DNA of 64,000 bases from DASZIT01 sp963709665 (lineage in GTDB: Bacteria; Actinomycetota; Acidimicrobiia; Acidimicrobiales; RAAP-2), in assembly GCA_963709665.1 (NCBI GenBank), contig CAVPWU010000011.1, positions 1 to 64,000 of the forward strand. Direction: 5' to 3'. The position numbers and the translations under genes were made by a program. Below, piece after piece: positions 26,640 to 36,388 of the stretch. The stretch's first letter is position 1. Each line of letters begins with the position of its first letter. Under the pieces are notes generated by a model. That model was not told the DNA's origin. It did not search any database and saw nothing but the letters and a program-made list of their open reading frames with translations.

Positions 26640-27500
26640 ATGACCGGGCTGGCGGCCGTGGACCCGCTCGGCTGGGACTTCCACCTCACCACGTGGGCGT
26701 TCCTGGTCGCCGCCGTGGCGGTCACCCTCCTCGTGCACCGCCACCTGCTGCACTCCCGGGAGCGTCCGATCCGATGGTCCCGGCACCAGCAGGCGTTCTT
26801 CGCCGGGGCCATCGGCGTGCTGGCGCTGGCGCTGACCTGGCCGGTCGCCGATCTGGCCGCCCACTGGTCCCTCACCGCACTGGTGCTGCAGCGCCTCCTG
26901 CTGGTCCTGGCCGCCGCCCCGATGCTGCTCCTCGGCCTGCCGCACGACTTCCTCGAGTGGGCCACCCGGCCGGCCGTCGTCGACACCGCTCTGGTCCGAC
27001 TCAGCCGGCCACCGGTGGCCGTCGTCACGGTGACCGTCCTGCTGGTCGGCTCGATGGCCCCGGTCCTGGTCGGGGCCCAGGCGACCTCACCACTGGTCCG
27101 GGGTCTGCTCATCGCCGTCGTCCTGGGGGCCGGCCTGGTGTTGTGGCTCCCCGTGCTCGGCCGGGTTCCCGGGATCCCCCGGTTGAAGCCCATCGTCCGG
27201 TTCGGCTACCTGGCCGCTCAGGGCGTGGTGCCGGCGTTCCTGTCGTTCGTGCTGATCCTGGCCCCCCACCCGCTCTACGGGACGTTCGCCGGGTCGCGCC
27301 TGGCCGTGCACCTCCGCCCCCTGAACGACCAGCAGATCGCCGGGTTCGTCTCCAAACTCGGCATGCTGCTCGTCCTGCTGACGGTGGGGACGTTCTTCCT
27401 GCTGCACACGGACGAGGAGCTGAGTGCCGACGATCCCCTCCGCTGGGCCGACGTCCAGCGGCAGTTCGAGCGGGCCGACCGGCACGGCGGGGGCGGTTGA
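26640..27500 (+). CDS. CtaG-family protein, paralogue 2
   Basis: 286 residues from ATG 26640, about seven helices. The early helices LTTWAFLVAAVAVTLLVHRH, WSRHQQAFFAGAIGVLALAL and SLTALVLQRLLLVLAAAPML lead to a PxHxLYGTFAG-like loop (LAPHPLYGTFAG) typical of CtaG-like proteins. Divergent from paralogue 1 with about 290 bases between starts. Two unequal CtaG proteins next to an oxidase operon and a Sco protein suggest a copper-insertion module. The exact role of each is unknown. Confidence 0.72.
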   Translation: MTGLAAVDPLGWDFHLTTWAFLVAAVAVTLLVHRHLLHSRERPIRWSRHQQAFFAGAIGVLALALTWPVADLAAHWSLTALVLQRLLLVLAAAPMLLLGLPHDFLEWATRPAVVDTALVRLSRPPVAVVTVTVLLVGSMAPVLVGAQATSPLVRGLLIAVVLGAGLVLWLPVLGRVPGIPRLKPIVRFGYLAAQGVVPAFLSFVLILAPHPLYGTFAGSRLAVHLRPLNDQQIAGFVSKLGMLLVLLTVGTFFLLHTDEELSADDPLRWADVQRQFERADRHGGGG

Positions 27501-27537
27501 CCGTCGCCCGGCCCCCGATCCGGACGGCCGGTCAGCG

Positions 27538-28719
27538 TCAGCTGGACGAGCCGTAGGGGATCGGCACCTGCAGCCGCTGGATCCGGGCCCATCCGCCGCC
27601 GACCAGCCCGTAGACCGAGAGCGTGGTGCCGGCGGGCACCAGGGCGTCGTAGCCGGCTCCGGGAGTGGCCGTGACCGAGGTGGTGCCCGACGGCAGCGCC
27701 GGGAGCACCTGCCAGCGCGGCGCCGCCGGAGCCAGCACCGCCGCCGAGGAGGGCCCGGCCCCGCCCCGGAGGGCCACCACGAACCCGCCGGCGGCGGTCG
27801 TCCCGGTGGACAGCAGGGAAGCCCGGCCCAGCCGGAGGCCGGCCGACACCGCCCAGGTGTGCAGACCGTCGGAGCTCCACAGGCCGACAAGGCGGGCGGC
27901 CTGGCCGCTGCCCACGCTGACCAGGGCCGCCGTGCCCGCCGCCGTCTGGTCGATCCGGACCACCTCGGTGGTGCTCCCCCCGGAGAAGACGCCCGGACCG
28001 GTCTGGCTCCATCCCGTCGACGAGAGCAGGAACAGGCCGGCCCTGCCGCCCCGGGCGCAGGAGCCGCCGACCAGGGTGCCGCCCGCGGCATCGAGGCTCA
28101 CGGCGGTGAGGGACCGGAGGTCGCAACCGGCCGCCGCCCGCCGGCGGCGGAGGGCGGCGGTGGTGGTCACCCGGGTCCACGTCGACAGCTCCCCGGAGGT
28201 GGTCACCACCGTGCCCGCCGCGGTGCTCAGGAGGGCCAGCGACTCGTTGCCCGTGGCTGCCAGGGCGTCCGGGAGGCGGGACAGGCCAGCCGGGAGGACG
28301 CCGGGATCCCAGGTCGACCCCTGGTCGGCGGTTCGGGCCAGCGGGGAGAACCGGAGATCCTGGGAGGGCCCGAAGCCGGCCAGGACCGAGGTCGGGGCTG
28401 TCGAGGCGATCAACCCGCCGTTGCTGGCCACCCCCGGTGGGGTGGTCATCCGCCAGGAGGCGCCGGCGGGAAGGGCCAGGAGCTGCCAGAAGGTGTTCAG
28501 CGGGTCGTCGAGATGCCCCATGGCCAGGGTGGCCCAGGTGGTGGTGCCGGCCACCGTGGAGCTGGACAGCGGGACGGCCGGGGCCGCCGCCGACGAGCCC
28601 CCTCCCGGCGTCGCCGCCGCGGAGGTGGCGCCGACCTGCAGTCCGGCGCCCAGGACGAGAACGAGGACGGCGAGCCTCCGCCAGGGTCGTCCGGCCGGCC
28701 GCCGGGGAGCCGGCGTCAC
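27538..28719 (-). CDS. Secreted hypothetical protein with repeated beta-type segments
   Basis: 393 residues. GTG 28719 overlaps the TGA of the Sco fusion gene (GTGA), so it is translationally coupled to it. A signal peptide (WRRLAVLVLVLGAGLQVGATSAAA) is followed by a Ser/Thr/Gly-rich protein with repeating blocks of the LAGFGPSQDLRFSPLARTAD and VGLWSSDGLHTWAVSAGL kind, as in beta-propeller sialidase/BNR-like repeats. Function unknown; the coupling suggests an extracytoplasmic partner of the Sco/oxidase-assembly system. Confidence 0.65.
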   Translation of the reverse strand: MTPAPRRPAGRPWRRLAVLVLVLGAGLQVGATSAAATPGGGSSAAAPAVPLSSSTVAGTTTWATLAMGHLDDPLNTFWQLLALPAGASWRMTTPPGVASNGGLIASTAPTSVLAGFGPSQDLRFSPLARTADQGSTWDPGVLPAGLSRLPDALAATGNESLALLSTAAGTVVTTSGELSTWTRVTTTAALRRRRAAAGCDLRSLTAVSLDAAGGTLVGGSCARGGRAGLFLLSSTGWSQTGPGVFSGGSTTEVVRIDQTAAGTAALVSVGSGQAARLVGLWSSDGLHTWAVSAGLRLGRASLLSTGTTAAGGFVVALRGGAGPSSAAVLAPAAPRWQVLPALPSGTTSVTATPGAGYDALVPAGTTLSVYGLVGGGWARIQRLQVPIPYGSSS

Positions 28720-30591
28720 GACCGGACGACGCTGCTGATCTGGCTGGTCAGCTGACCCACGAACGAGGACCCCTGGGTGCCGCCGTCCCCGGGGTCGGCG
28801 TTGAGGATCAGTCGGGTCCGACCGTGCTTGTCGATGAGGTAGACGATGTCGCTGTGGGCCACCATGCCCCCCGCCGGCGAGGTCTCGACCTGCACCCCGT
28901 AGTCGTTCCACACCTGCTGGAGCTGGGCCGACGTACCCGGTGAGGTAGGTCCAGTTGGCGACGTGGTCGAGCCCCTCCTGACGGTCGAAGGCGGAGGTGA
29001 GGGCGGTGGTGTCGTAGAGCGGGTTGTTGACCACCGCCACCAGCTCCACGTCCCGGGCCTGGTCACCGAGCTGCCGGTCGGCGAGTCGGAGATCCTGGGC
29101 GATCAGCGGGCAGTCGGAGGTGCAGACCGGGTCGAGGAAGGTGAGCACCACGGTCCTGCCCCTCAGGGAGGTCAGCGAGACGGCGCGGCCGCCGGTGTCG
29201 GTGAGGGTGAAGGGGGCCGACGGGGTGTCGACGGGATCGGGCATCCCGTTGGCCGCCTCGATGATGATCGGGTCGGCGGTGGGGTTGACGGCCGCCACCG
29301 CCATCGGGGCCGCTCCCACCGCCACCACGACCAGCGCCCCGACCGCCATCAGCGAGCGCAGGAGGTAGTTGGGGTTGACCCGGTCGAGCCAGCCCGAGGG
29401 TGCCGACGGGGCGGTGGTCACCTCCGGCGGCGCCGCCGGCACCCCCTCGGGCCGCGGGCTCGGCTCACCGGCCGGCACCCGGACCGCCGGTCGCACCATG
29501 GCCAGGTAGCCCCCCGTGAAGATCAGGGCCATGGGGACCATGGAGTTGGGATCGGTGCCCAGGCCACCGAAGAAGCCGAAATCCTGGACCAGCACCCAGG
29601 TGGCGAGGCAGAGGAGTGCCCCGACGATGACGCCGACCCGGGCCACCCGGGGACGGCCGCTCACGAAGGCGGCGCCCACCCCGAGGAGGAGGACCACGAC
29701 GACCAGGTTGACCAGCCATCCGTGACCCGCCTGGAAGCCACCGAACCAACGCACCCACGAGGCGAAGACCGACGGCTGGGACACCTGGGACATCTGTCGG
29801 ACCATGGTGGTGAGCGGTCCCACGGCGGACGGGGTGTGGGCCCCGCCGGACCAGGATCCCCGCCCGGGCCAGGCCTGCAGGACGCCCATGCCCACGAAGA
29901 GCACCCCCATGCCCCGCAGGAGACCCCGGCCCAGCCGGGGCGACTCCCACGACGTCTCGGGCAGGGCCACCAGCACGCCGGCGACCACGTAGAAGAGCAC
30001 GCCCCCCGGCGAGCCGAACAGCCAGCTGCTGCCGTGGCCGAAGATGCCGCCGAACGCCTCGCCGAACACCCAGACCACCAGGCCCCAGCCGGCACTCACG
30101 GCGCCGGCGCCACGGGACCAGTTGCCGCGCGGCGCCACCAGCAGGAAGGCACCGACACCCAGCTGGATCCAGACGGTGGCGGTGGCGGCGGTGACCGGAT
30201 GGTTCGACCAGATGGTCGTCCCCACGTTGACCAGATGCTGGACCCACCCGGGAGACGAGCTGGCCGCCGGGGTGATCACCGAGCCGGGCAGGCCGACCGG
30301 CATCCCCCCCTGCACCTGGAGCAGGCCGTCGAGCAGCCAGAGGAGCCCGAAGCTGATCCGGAGGAGCCGTCGGGCCCGGGGCTCGGGGTAGGGCCACGGG
30401 CGCGGGGGGATGGCGTGCAGGGTGCCGGCGGCCACCGCTCGCCGGTAGTGCACGGTCCGGGCCAGGTTCCAGGCCAGGGCGAGCAGCGCGCCCAGGATGA
30501 CCAGGACGAGCAGCTGGTGGTCGAGGGCGGTCCGGAAGGCGGCGGTGATGAGGGGGTTGTCGTTCTGGAGGGGGCGCCCCATGCCGGGCAT
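28716..30591 (-). CDS. Sco1/SenC-like copper chaperone fused to a polytopic membrane domain (frame break near 28940)
   Basis: About 625 residues. The first roughly 400 form a multi-helix membrane region (for example LLVLVILGALLALAWNLA, VNLVVVVLLLGVGAAFV, VGVIVGALLCLATWVLV). After one more helix (LMAVGALVVVAVGAAPMAVA) comes a Sco/thioredoxin-fold domain: VVLTFLDPVCTSDCPLIAQD with the copper-binding C-x3-C, and after a frame break (extra G near 28940) MVAHSDIVYLIDKHG with the Sco His. Sco proteins deliver copper to CuA of subunit II. The large membrane fusion is unusual; its own family was not recognised. Confidence 0.75.
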
Positions 30592-30810
30592 GTCGCAACC
30601 AATCTGTCGGGACCATCCGTCCTCGGGGTGGAGGGCGGGTCGTCATGACGACCGCGCCAAGAGACCGGTCGGGGCGATTGTAGGTCCCGCCCCTCCCGGC
30701 GGAACCGCGGCCCGGTGGTCGCCACCCGGCGGGCGGGATCGGGCGGCCCGGACGGCGGGGGCCGGCCCGGATGCCGGTCCGCGCCGTGGCGCCGCTGACA
30801 GACTGCCGCC

Positions 30811-31719
30811 ATGACCCTGCGATTCGTCTTCCACTACCCCGAGACCAACGGTGCCCAGGGGGACATGCTCGACTCCGGGGACCTGGCCGACGTGGCCCGG
30901 GCCGCCGAGGCCGCCGGCTTCCATGCGCTGGCCCTGACCGAGCACCCCATCCCCGGCGCCCGCTGGCTCGACCAGGGCGGCCACCAGAGCCTCGACCCGT
31001 TCGTGGCCCTCGGGTTCGTGGCCGCTGCCACCGAGCGGATCCGGCTCCTCACCCACCTGGCCCTGGCGCCCTACCGGAACCCGTTCGTCCTGGCCAAGGC
31101 GGCGGCCACGGTCGACAAGCTGTCGGGTGGGCGCTTCATCCTCGGACTCGGCGCCGGCTACCAGAAGTCGGAGTTCCACGCCCTCGGCGTGTCGCCCGAC
31201 GAGCGCGGCGCGCTGTTCGACGAGGTGCTGGACTGCCTACCGTTGCACTGGAAGGGCGAGCCGTTCAGCTACGAGGGTCGGCACTTCACGGCCCGGGACG
31301 TCGTGGCGCTGCCGAAGCCGGTGCAGGATCCGATCCCGATCTGGATCGGCGGGAACTCCAAGGCGGCCCGCCGGCGGGTGATCGAACGGGCCCAGGGGTG
31401 GATGCCGATGATCGGCTCCGCCGAGCTGGCCCGGACCACCCAGACCGCCACCCTGGCCACCCTCGACGACGTCATCCTCGCCATCGCCGAGCTCGAGCGG
31501 GACGCCGAGGCGGCCGGCCGCACCGAGCCCATCGACTACCTCACCTCCTACCACGAGGCCTCCCTCCGCCACCCCACCGTCGACCCGGAACGGCACCGCG
31601 ACGGGTTCGGTCGCATCGAAGCCGCCGGGCTCAACCATGTGATCGTGTCCCACGTCCGCGACGAGCCCGCCGTCGTGCTCGACTGGCTGGCCGCCTTCGG
31701 CGCCACCTACCTCGCCTGA
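30811..31719 (+). CDS. LLM-class F420-dependent oxidoreductase
   Basis: 302 residues with a luciferase-like TIM-barrel: LADVARAAEAAGFHALALTE, TERIRLLTHLALAPYRNPFV, SGGRFILGLGAGYQKSEF, IPIWIGGNSKAARRRVIE. These are hallmarks of actinobacterial F420-dependent (or FMN-dependent) LLM enzymes. It would transfer a hydride between F420 and an unidentified substrate. ATG start 11 bases after the putative 5' region of a separate transcription unit; a hexapeptide-repeat protein follows on the same strand. Confidence 0.85.
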   Translation: MTLRFVFHYPETNGAQGDMLDSGDLADVARAAEAAGFHALALTEHPIPGARWLDQGGHQSLDPFVALGFVAAATERIRLLTHLALAPYRNPFVLAKAAATVDKLSGGRFILGLGAGYQKSEFHALGVSPDERGALFDEVLDCLPLHWKGEPFSYEGRHFTARDVVALPKPVQDPIPIWIGGNSKAARRRVIERAQGWMPMIGSAELARTTQTATLATLDDVILAIAELERDAEAAGRTEPIDYLTSYHEASLRHPTVDPERHRDGFGRIEAAGLNHVIVSHVRDEPAVVLDWLAAFGATYLA

Positions 31720-31796
31720 CGGGCCGGGTGGGGGCCGGGACGGGCGTCGAGGCGCCGATGCCACCCCGGCACCCGCCCCGCTGTTTGAATGGCGCC

Positions 31797-32339
31797 ATGA
31801 CGCTCTACGCACTGGACCACGACCGACCGCGCATCCACCCGGAGGCCTACATCCACCCCGAGGCGGTCCTCATCGGCGAGGTGCGGGTGGGTCCCGGCTC
31901 CAGCATCTGGCCGGGAGTGGTCATCCGGGCCGACAACGGCCCGATCGTCATCGGCGCCCGGACCTCCGTCCAGGACGGCGCCGTCCTCCACACCCAACCT
32001 CAGAACCCGACCCGGATCGGCTCCGACTGCGTGATCGGCCACCTGGCCCACCTGGAGGGCTGCCTGCTCGAGGACCTGGTGCTCGTCGGCTCGGGCGCCG
32101 TGGTCCTGGAGCGGGTCACCTGCCGGTCCGGCTCGCTGGTCGGGGCCGGCGCCGTGGTGGCTCCCGGGACCGAGGTGCCGGCCGGCGCCATGGCGCTCGG
32201 GGTGCCCGCCCGCATCCGGGCGGGAGTGGTGACCGAGGAGTCGGTGCGGATCAACGCCGAGGCGTACTCCTCGCGCCACCTGCCCCAGCATCGGGACGGC
32301 AGCCGCCAGGTGTCGCTGGCCGAGTGCCTGGAGCCGTGA
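31797..32339 (+). CDS. Gamma-class carbonic anhydrase-like hexapeptide-repeat protein
   Basis: 180 residues. Left-handed beta-helix hexapeptide repeats run from IHPEAVLIGEVRVGPGSSIW to SGSLVGAGAVVAPGTEVPAG. Metal-ligand histidines of the gamma-CA family are visible in VLHTQPQNPTRIG and CVIGHLAHLEGC. Such proteins hydrate CO2 or belong to related YrdA-like groups whose activity is untested. ATG 31797 chosen because the family begins close to this point. It follows the LLM gene by 77 bases. Confidence 0.85.
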   Translation: MTLYALDHDRPRIHPEAYIHPEAVLIGEVRVGPGSSIWPGVVIRADNGPIVIGARTSVQDGAVLHTQPQNPTRIGSDCVIGHLAHLEGCLLEDLVLVGSGAVVLERVTCRSGSLVGAGAVVAPGTEVPAGAMALGVPARIRAGVVTEESVRINAEAYSSRHLPQHRDGSRQVSLAECLEP

Positions 32340-32429
32340 GGCGGGGACGGCAGGGGGCCGCGGGGCGGCCGGTCAGCTGCGACTCCCCCGCCGGCCCGAC
32401 CGGGTGGAGCGCACGCCGCCCCGACCCCG

Positions 32430-32852
32430 TCACCCGCCGGGGCGGTTGACGAACCAGACGTTCTCCTCGACCAGTCGCTCGCTCCGCCACCCGTCGGGGG
32501 TCCGGACCAGGTCGTGGTGGTAGTAGCCACCGCAGTAGGACTGCTGGTCCATGCCGGGCAGGTGCATGGGGTTGAAGAACATCGCCCGGGCCCTGGCCCG
32601 GTCGCCGTCGAGGTCGATCTCGATGTTGCTGATGAAGTGCTGGGTCATCGGCACGCTCTCCAGGCCCGCTTCGAGCCAGGCGCCGACCTCGTCGCGCCGG
32701 CCGACCGGGACCCCGGCCGAGCTGTAGTCGACCGTCGCCTCCGGGGTGAACACCGCCCTCCACGTGTCCCAGTCCCTGGTGTCCACGCCCCGGGCGTACC
32801 GGGCGAGCAGCTCGTGGATGTCGATCTTGTCGCTGACGGCCTGGAGATCCAT
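32430..32852 (-). CDS. SnoaL-like / NTF2-superfamily protein
   Basis: 140 residues of the SnoaL_4 type: an N-terminal helix pair (DKIDIHELLARYARGVDTRD), WDTWRAVFTPEATVDYSSAG, then MTQHFISNIEIDLDGDRARA and WRSERLVEENVWFVNRP. These alpha+beta cones bind hydrophobic compounds and act as isomerases, dehydratases or binding proteins. The substrate cannot be predicted. Monocistronic between convergent and divergent neighbours. Confidence 0.82.
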   Translation of the reverse strand: MDLQAVSDKIDIHELLARYARGVDTRDWDTWRAVFTPEATVDYSSAGVPVGRRDEVGAWLEAGLESVPMTQHFISNIEIDLDGDRARARAMFFNPMHLPGMDQQSYCGGYYHHDLVRTPDGWRSERLVEENVWFVNRPGG

Positions 32853-33010
32853 GGTCCCAGTCTCGTCGAATCCGCCGGCGCCGGCGAGGGTCCGGTCCCG
32901 CCCGATCCCGGACGTCGGTGCATTCGGTCGGCCGGCCGGTGGCTACTCTCCGGCAGGTGACGTCGGCGCCGCCGCCCAGCGGGACCAGCCCGGAGCCAGG
33001 AGGAACCCAC

Positions 33011-33508
33011 GTGCCCCGACGCAGTGCCGGACTCCTCCCCTTCCGCCTGGCCGGGGACGGGGTGCTCCACCTCTTCCTCGTGCACCCCGGGGGGCCCTTC
33101 TGGTCCACGAGGGACGTGGGGGCCTGGTCGGTGGCCAAGGGTGAGTACGGCGAGGACGAGGAGCCCGCCTCGGCGGCCGAGCGGGAGTTCGCCGAGGAGC
33201 TCGGGGTGGCGGCTCCGCCCGGGCCCCGCATCGATCTGGGCCAGGTGGTGCAGTCGGGCGGGAAGCAGGTCCGGGCGTGGGCCGTCGAGGCGCCCGACTT
33301 CGCCGTGGACCGGGTGGTCAGCAACACCTTCGAGATGGAGTGGCCTCCCCGGTCGGGCGAGCGCCGGTCGTTTCCGGAGGTGGACCGGGCCGACTGGGTG
33401 TCGGCGACGACGGCCCGGCTGAAGCTGGTCGGGGCCCAGGTCGCGTTCGTCGACCGGTTGCTGGCGCACCTCCGGGAGGCCGGCCGGACCGTGGCCGAGG
33501 GCACCTGA
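33011..33508 (+). CDS. NUDIX hydrolase
   Basis: 165 residues from GTG 33011, placed after an AGGAGG Shine-Dalgarno. The Nudix box is recognisable as GEYGEDEEPASAAEREFAEELG (positions about 44-65), with the REFAEELG helix carrying the metal-binding glutamates. The longer acidic variant before REF resembles the NUDIX proteins found beside LigD/Ku genes in some actinobacteria. It hydrolyses a nucleoside-diphosphate-linked compound, identity unknown. It converges with 33527-34168; an ACCTGA/TCAGGT inverted repeat spans both stops. Confidence 0.85.
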   Translation: MPRRSAGLLPFRLAGDGVLHLFLVHPGGPFWSTRDVGAWSVAKGEYGEDEEPASAAEREFAEELGVAAPPGPRIDLGQVVQSGGKQVRAWAVEAPDFAVDRVVSNTFEMEWPPRSGERRSFPEVDRADWVSATTARLKLVGAQVAFVDRLLAHLREAGRTVAEGT

Positions 33509-33526
33509 CCTCCGGTGGCGGCCCGA

Positions 33527-34168
33527 TCAGGTCGGGGAAGGCCCGTCGGGGTCGAGCCGTCGGAACCAGAGGCGCCAGGGCGTGGTGTGCCGTTGCCAGA
33601 CGTCGGGGCCCGTTGCGTAGGGAGGCCCGGAGTGCCGGCGATGGGCGGCGGACTCCTCGTCGACCTCGTAGGCGGCCAGGAACCGGGGCGCCTTGGGATA
33701 CGGCGCCCGGACCGCCTCCACCAGCTCGTAGCGGACGGCGCGGAGGGCACGGCGCCGTTCGACCACCTCGGGGAGGTGGACTTCGGTGTAGAAGTCGTTG
33801 AACACCGCCAGGTCGTCCGCGGTGGCATCGGGCGGCGGGTCGACCCCCAGCAGGTAGATGGCGAACGGAGCCACCTCGACCGGACCCGTCTCGGCCACCG
33901 TCCGGTAGAGCAGCGACCAGGTCTGCCGCAGCCCGGGCCGGTCGGGCTCGTCGGCGACCCGGGCCGGGTCCGCCCGGCCGGTGGGGGTCACGCCCAGGAA
34001 CCTCGGGGGACGGAACCCCCGGGCGGCCACGGCCAGCAGCTCGTAGTGGCCGCCGTCGGCGGGGCCCACCGGTGCCGAGCGGGCGAACGCCGCCGGGGCG
34101 TCGGGGTCGGCATGGGCACCGGTCCGGAGGTCCCATCCGGTCCAGCGGGCCAGGCCGTCCCCGGTCAC
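33527..34168 (-). CDS. Hypothetical protein with EthD/dimeric alpha-beta-barrel-like domain
   Basis: 213 residues from GTG 34168, which is preceded by GGGAGGT; a GTG at 34195 is an alternative. Two similar halves: GGHYELLAVAARGFRPPRFLG and later AVFNDFYTEVHLPEVVERRRALRAVRYEL with PRFLAAYEVDEE. The second half has the D-x-Y-x-x-x-H-x-P pattern of EthD-like or ABM-type dimeric barrels. No enzymatic role assigned. Confidence 0.6.
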   Translation of the reverse strand: MTGDGLARWTGWDLRTGAHADPDAPAAFARSAPVGPADGGHYELLAVAARGFRPPRFLGVTPTGRADPARVADEPDRPGLRQTWSLLYRTVAETGPVEVAPFAIYLLGVDPPPDATADDLAVFNDFYTEVHLPEVVERRRALRAVRYELVEAVRAPYPKAPRFLAAYEVDEESAAHRRHSGPPYATGPDVWQRHTTPWRLWFRRLDPDGPSPT

Positions 34169-34302
34169 CGGACCTCCCGGGCCCGGCGCCGGCACCGGCT
34201 CGCTGTCGGGACCATCACCCGAGGATACGACCGGCCCGGACCTCGGGTGGGCGAGCCGCCTCCGACCGGGGGTGGGCCCGGGCGGCCGGATAGCGTGGCA
34301 CC

Positions 34303-35322
34303 GTGGCGGCCACCAGAGAGGTCCGGGCGCTCGAGGCGGCCGGCCGGACGGTCGGCGATCTCCAGCCCGGACAAGATCTACTTTCCCGAGCTGGGGGCGA
34401 CCAAGTTCGAGCTGGCCTCCTACTACGTGGCCGTGGCCGGACGCGCTGGCCGTGACCGCCTTCGGCCGGCCGGCCATGCTCCAGCGGTTCCCGGAGGGGG
34501 CGGGCGGCAAGTCCTTCTTCCAGAAGCGGGTGCCCTCCGGCGCCCCGGACTGGCTGCAGACCACCGTGGTCACCACCCCCAACGGGACCACCTCCAACGC
34601 CCTGGTGGTGGCCGACCTGGCCCACGTCCTGTGGGCGGTCAACCTGGGGTGCCTCGGCCTCCACCTCTGGCCCTACCGGGCGGACGACCCGGACCATGCC
34701 GACGAGCTCCGCATCGACCTCGACCCCCAGCCGGGCACCTCCTTCGACCGACATCCGGGCGGCGGCGGCCTGCGTGCGTGCCCTGCTCGACGAGACTGGG
34801 CATCACCGCCTATCCCAAGACCACCGGCAACCGCGGCCTCCACGTCTACGCCCGCCTCGAGCCGCGCTGGGACAGCATCGAGGTGCGGGCCGGGGCGGTG
34901 GCCCTGGCCCGGGAGCTCGAGCGACGCCACCCCGACCTGATCACCGCCAACTGGTGGAAGGAGGAGCGGGGCGAGCGGATCTTCGTCGACTTCAACCAGA
35001 ACGCCCCCCACAAGACGGTCTTCGGGGCCTGGTTCGCCCGTCCCCGGGTGGGTGGCCAGGTCTCCACGCCGCTGTCGTGGGACGAGGTGGAGACGGTCGA
35101 CCCCGAGGCGCTGACCATCCGCACCGTTCCCGAGCTGCTCGGGCGGCGGGGGGACCCCTGGGCGTCCATGGCCGACGCGCCCCAGTCGCTGCAGCCGCTG
35201 TTGGACCTGGCGGCGCGCGACCGGGCCGGAACGGCCTCCACGACGCCCCGTGGCCGCCCGAGTACCCCAAGGCGCCCGACGAGCCGCCCCGGGTGGCCCC
35301 GAGCCGGGCCAGGAAGGCCTGA
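34303..35322 (+). CDS. LigD-type end-joining polymerase/primase domain protein (five frame breaks)
   Basis: A stand-alone LigD polymerase (AEP primase-polymerase) of about 338 residues after correction. Segments in order: VAATREVRALEAAG; SSPDKIYFPELGATKFELA; ALAVTAFGRPAMLQRFPEG to ELRIDLDPQPGTSF (catalytic D-x-D); RAAAACVRALLDE; LGITAYPKTTGNRGLHVYA to ERIFVDFNQNAPHKT (second acidic site and conserved His/Lys); GLHDAPWPPEYPKAPDEPP. Breaks lie near 34355, 34440, 34747, 34794 and 35232; removing one base at each of the first four, and adding one at the fifth, restores a single frame. It fills gaps during Ku-dependent end joining. Confidence 0.82.
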
Positions 35323-35325
35323 ACG

Positions 35326-36347
35326 GTGGAGCCGACCGAGCGCCCTCCGCCGCATCGCCTACCTCCTCGAGCGGGACGGGGCCGAGTCCTACAAGGTCCG
35401 GGCCTTCCGCAAGGCGGCCGCCGCCATCGACGGTCTGCCCGTCGACGAGCTGGCCGCCATGACCCCCGCCCGGCTGCAGACGATCCCCGACGTGGGCAAG
35501 ACCAGTGCCCAGGTGATCCAGGAGGCGGCCGCCGGCCGGACGTGCCCGACTACCTGGCCCGCCTGGAGACCGACCGGACCGCCCGCTGGTGAGCGGCGCC
35601 GCGGCCGACCTGCTCGACCGGCTCCGGGGGGACTGCCACAGCCACTCCGACTGGTCGGACGGGGGGTCGCCGATCCGGGAGATGGCCGAGGCGGCCCGGG
35701 ACGCTCGGCCACCGACTACTGGGCCCTCACCGACCACAGCCCCCGGCTCACCGTCGCCCACGGGCTCGACGCCGACCGCCTGCGCCGCCAGCTCGACGAT
35801 GGTGGCCGAGCTCAACGAGGAGCTGGCCCCCTTCCGCATCCTGACCGGCATCGAGGTCGACATCCTGGTGGACGGGGCCCTCGACCAGGACGAGTCGCTG
35901 CTGGCCCAGCTCGACGTGGTGGTGGCCAGCGTCCACTCCAAGCTGCGGATGGAGGAGCCGGAGATGACCCGGCGGATGCTCCGGGCCGTGGAGAGCCCCC
36001 ACACCGACATCCTGGGCCACTGCACCGGCCGGATCGTGGTCGGCAGGGGCCGCCCGCCGTCCACCTTCGACGCCGAGGCGGTGTTCGGGGCCTGTGCCGC
36101 CACCGGCACGGCGGTGGAGATCAACTCCCGGCCGGAGCGCCTCGACCCGCCCGAGCCGCTCCTCGAGCTGGCCCTCTCCCTCGGCTGCGTGGTGACGGTG
36201 GACACCGACGCCCACGCCCCGGGCCAGCTCGAGTGGCAGCGCCACGGCTGCGAGCAGGCGGCCCAGGCGGGCGTCCCGTCGGACCGGGTGATGAACACCC
36301 TGCCCCTGGACGACTTCCTGGCCTGGACGGCCGGGCACGGGGCCTAG
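35326..36347 (+). CDS. Helix-hairpin-helix plus PHP-domain phosphoesterase (about five frame breaks)
   Basis: Begins four bases after the polymerase stop. The N-terminal domain (ALRRIAYLLERDGAESYKVR to TIPDVGKTSAQVIQEAAAG) is a PolX-like helix-hairpin-helix fold. Then PDYLARLETDRT and a PHP domain: LRGDCHSHSDWSDGG, DYWALTDHSPRLTVAHGLD, ILTGIEVDILVDGALD, VVASVHSKLRM, TDILGHCTGRIV, VTVDTDAHAPGQ, giving all the usual His/Asp/Glu metal ligands. Frame breaks near 35340, 35540, 35580, 35705 and 35800. This is a PolX C-terminus without the polymerase palm; in this operon a 3'-end-cleaning nuclease is plausible. Confidence 0.8.
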
Positions 36348-36388
36348 GACCTCCGTCCCGGCCGCGGCGGCCGCAGTACGATCCGTCC

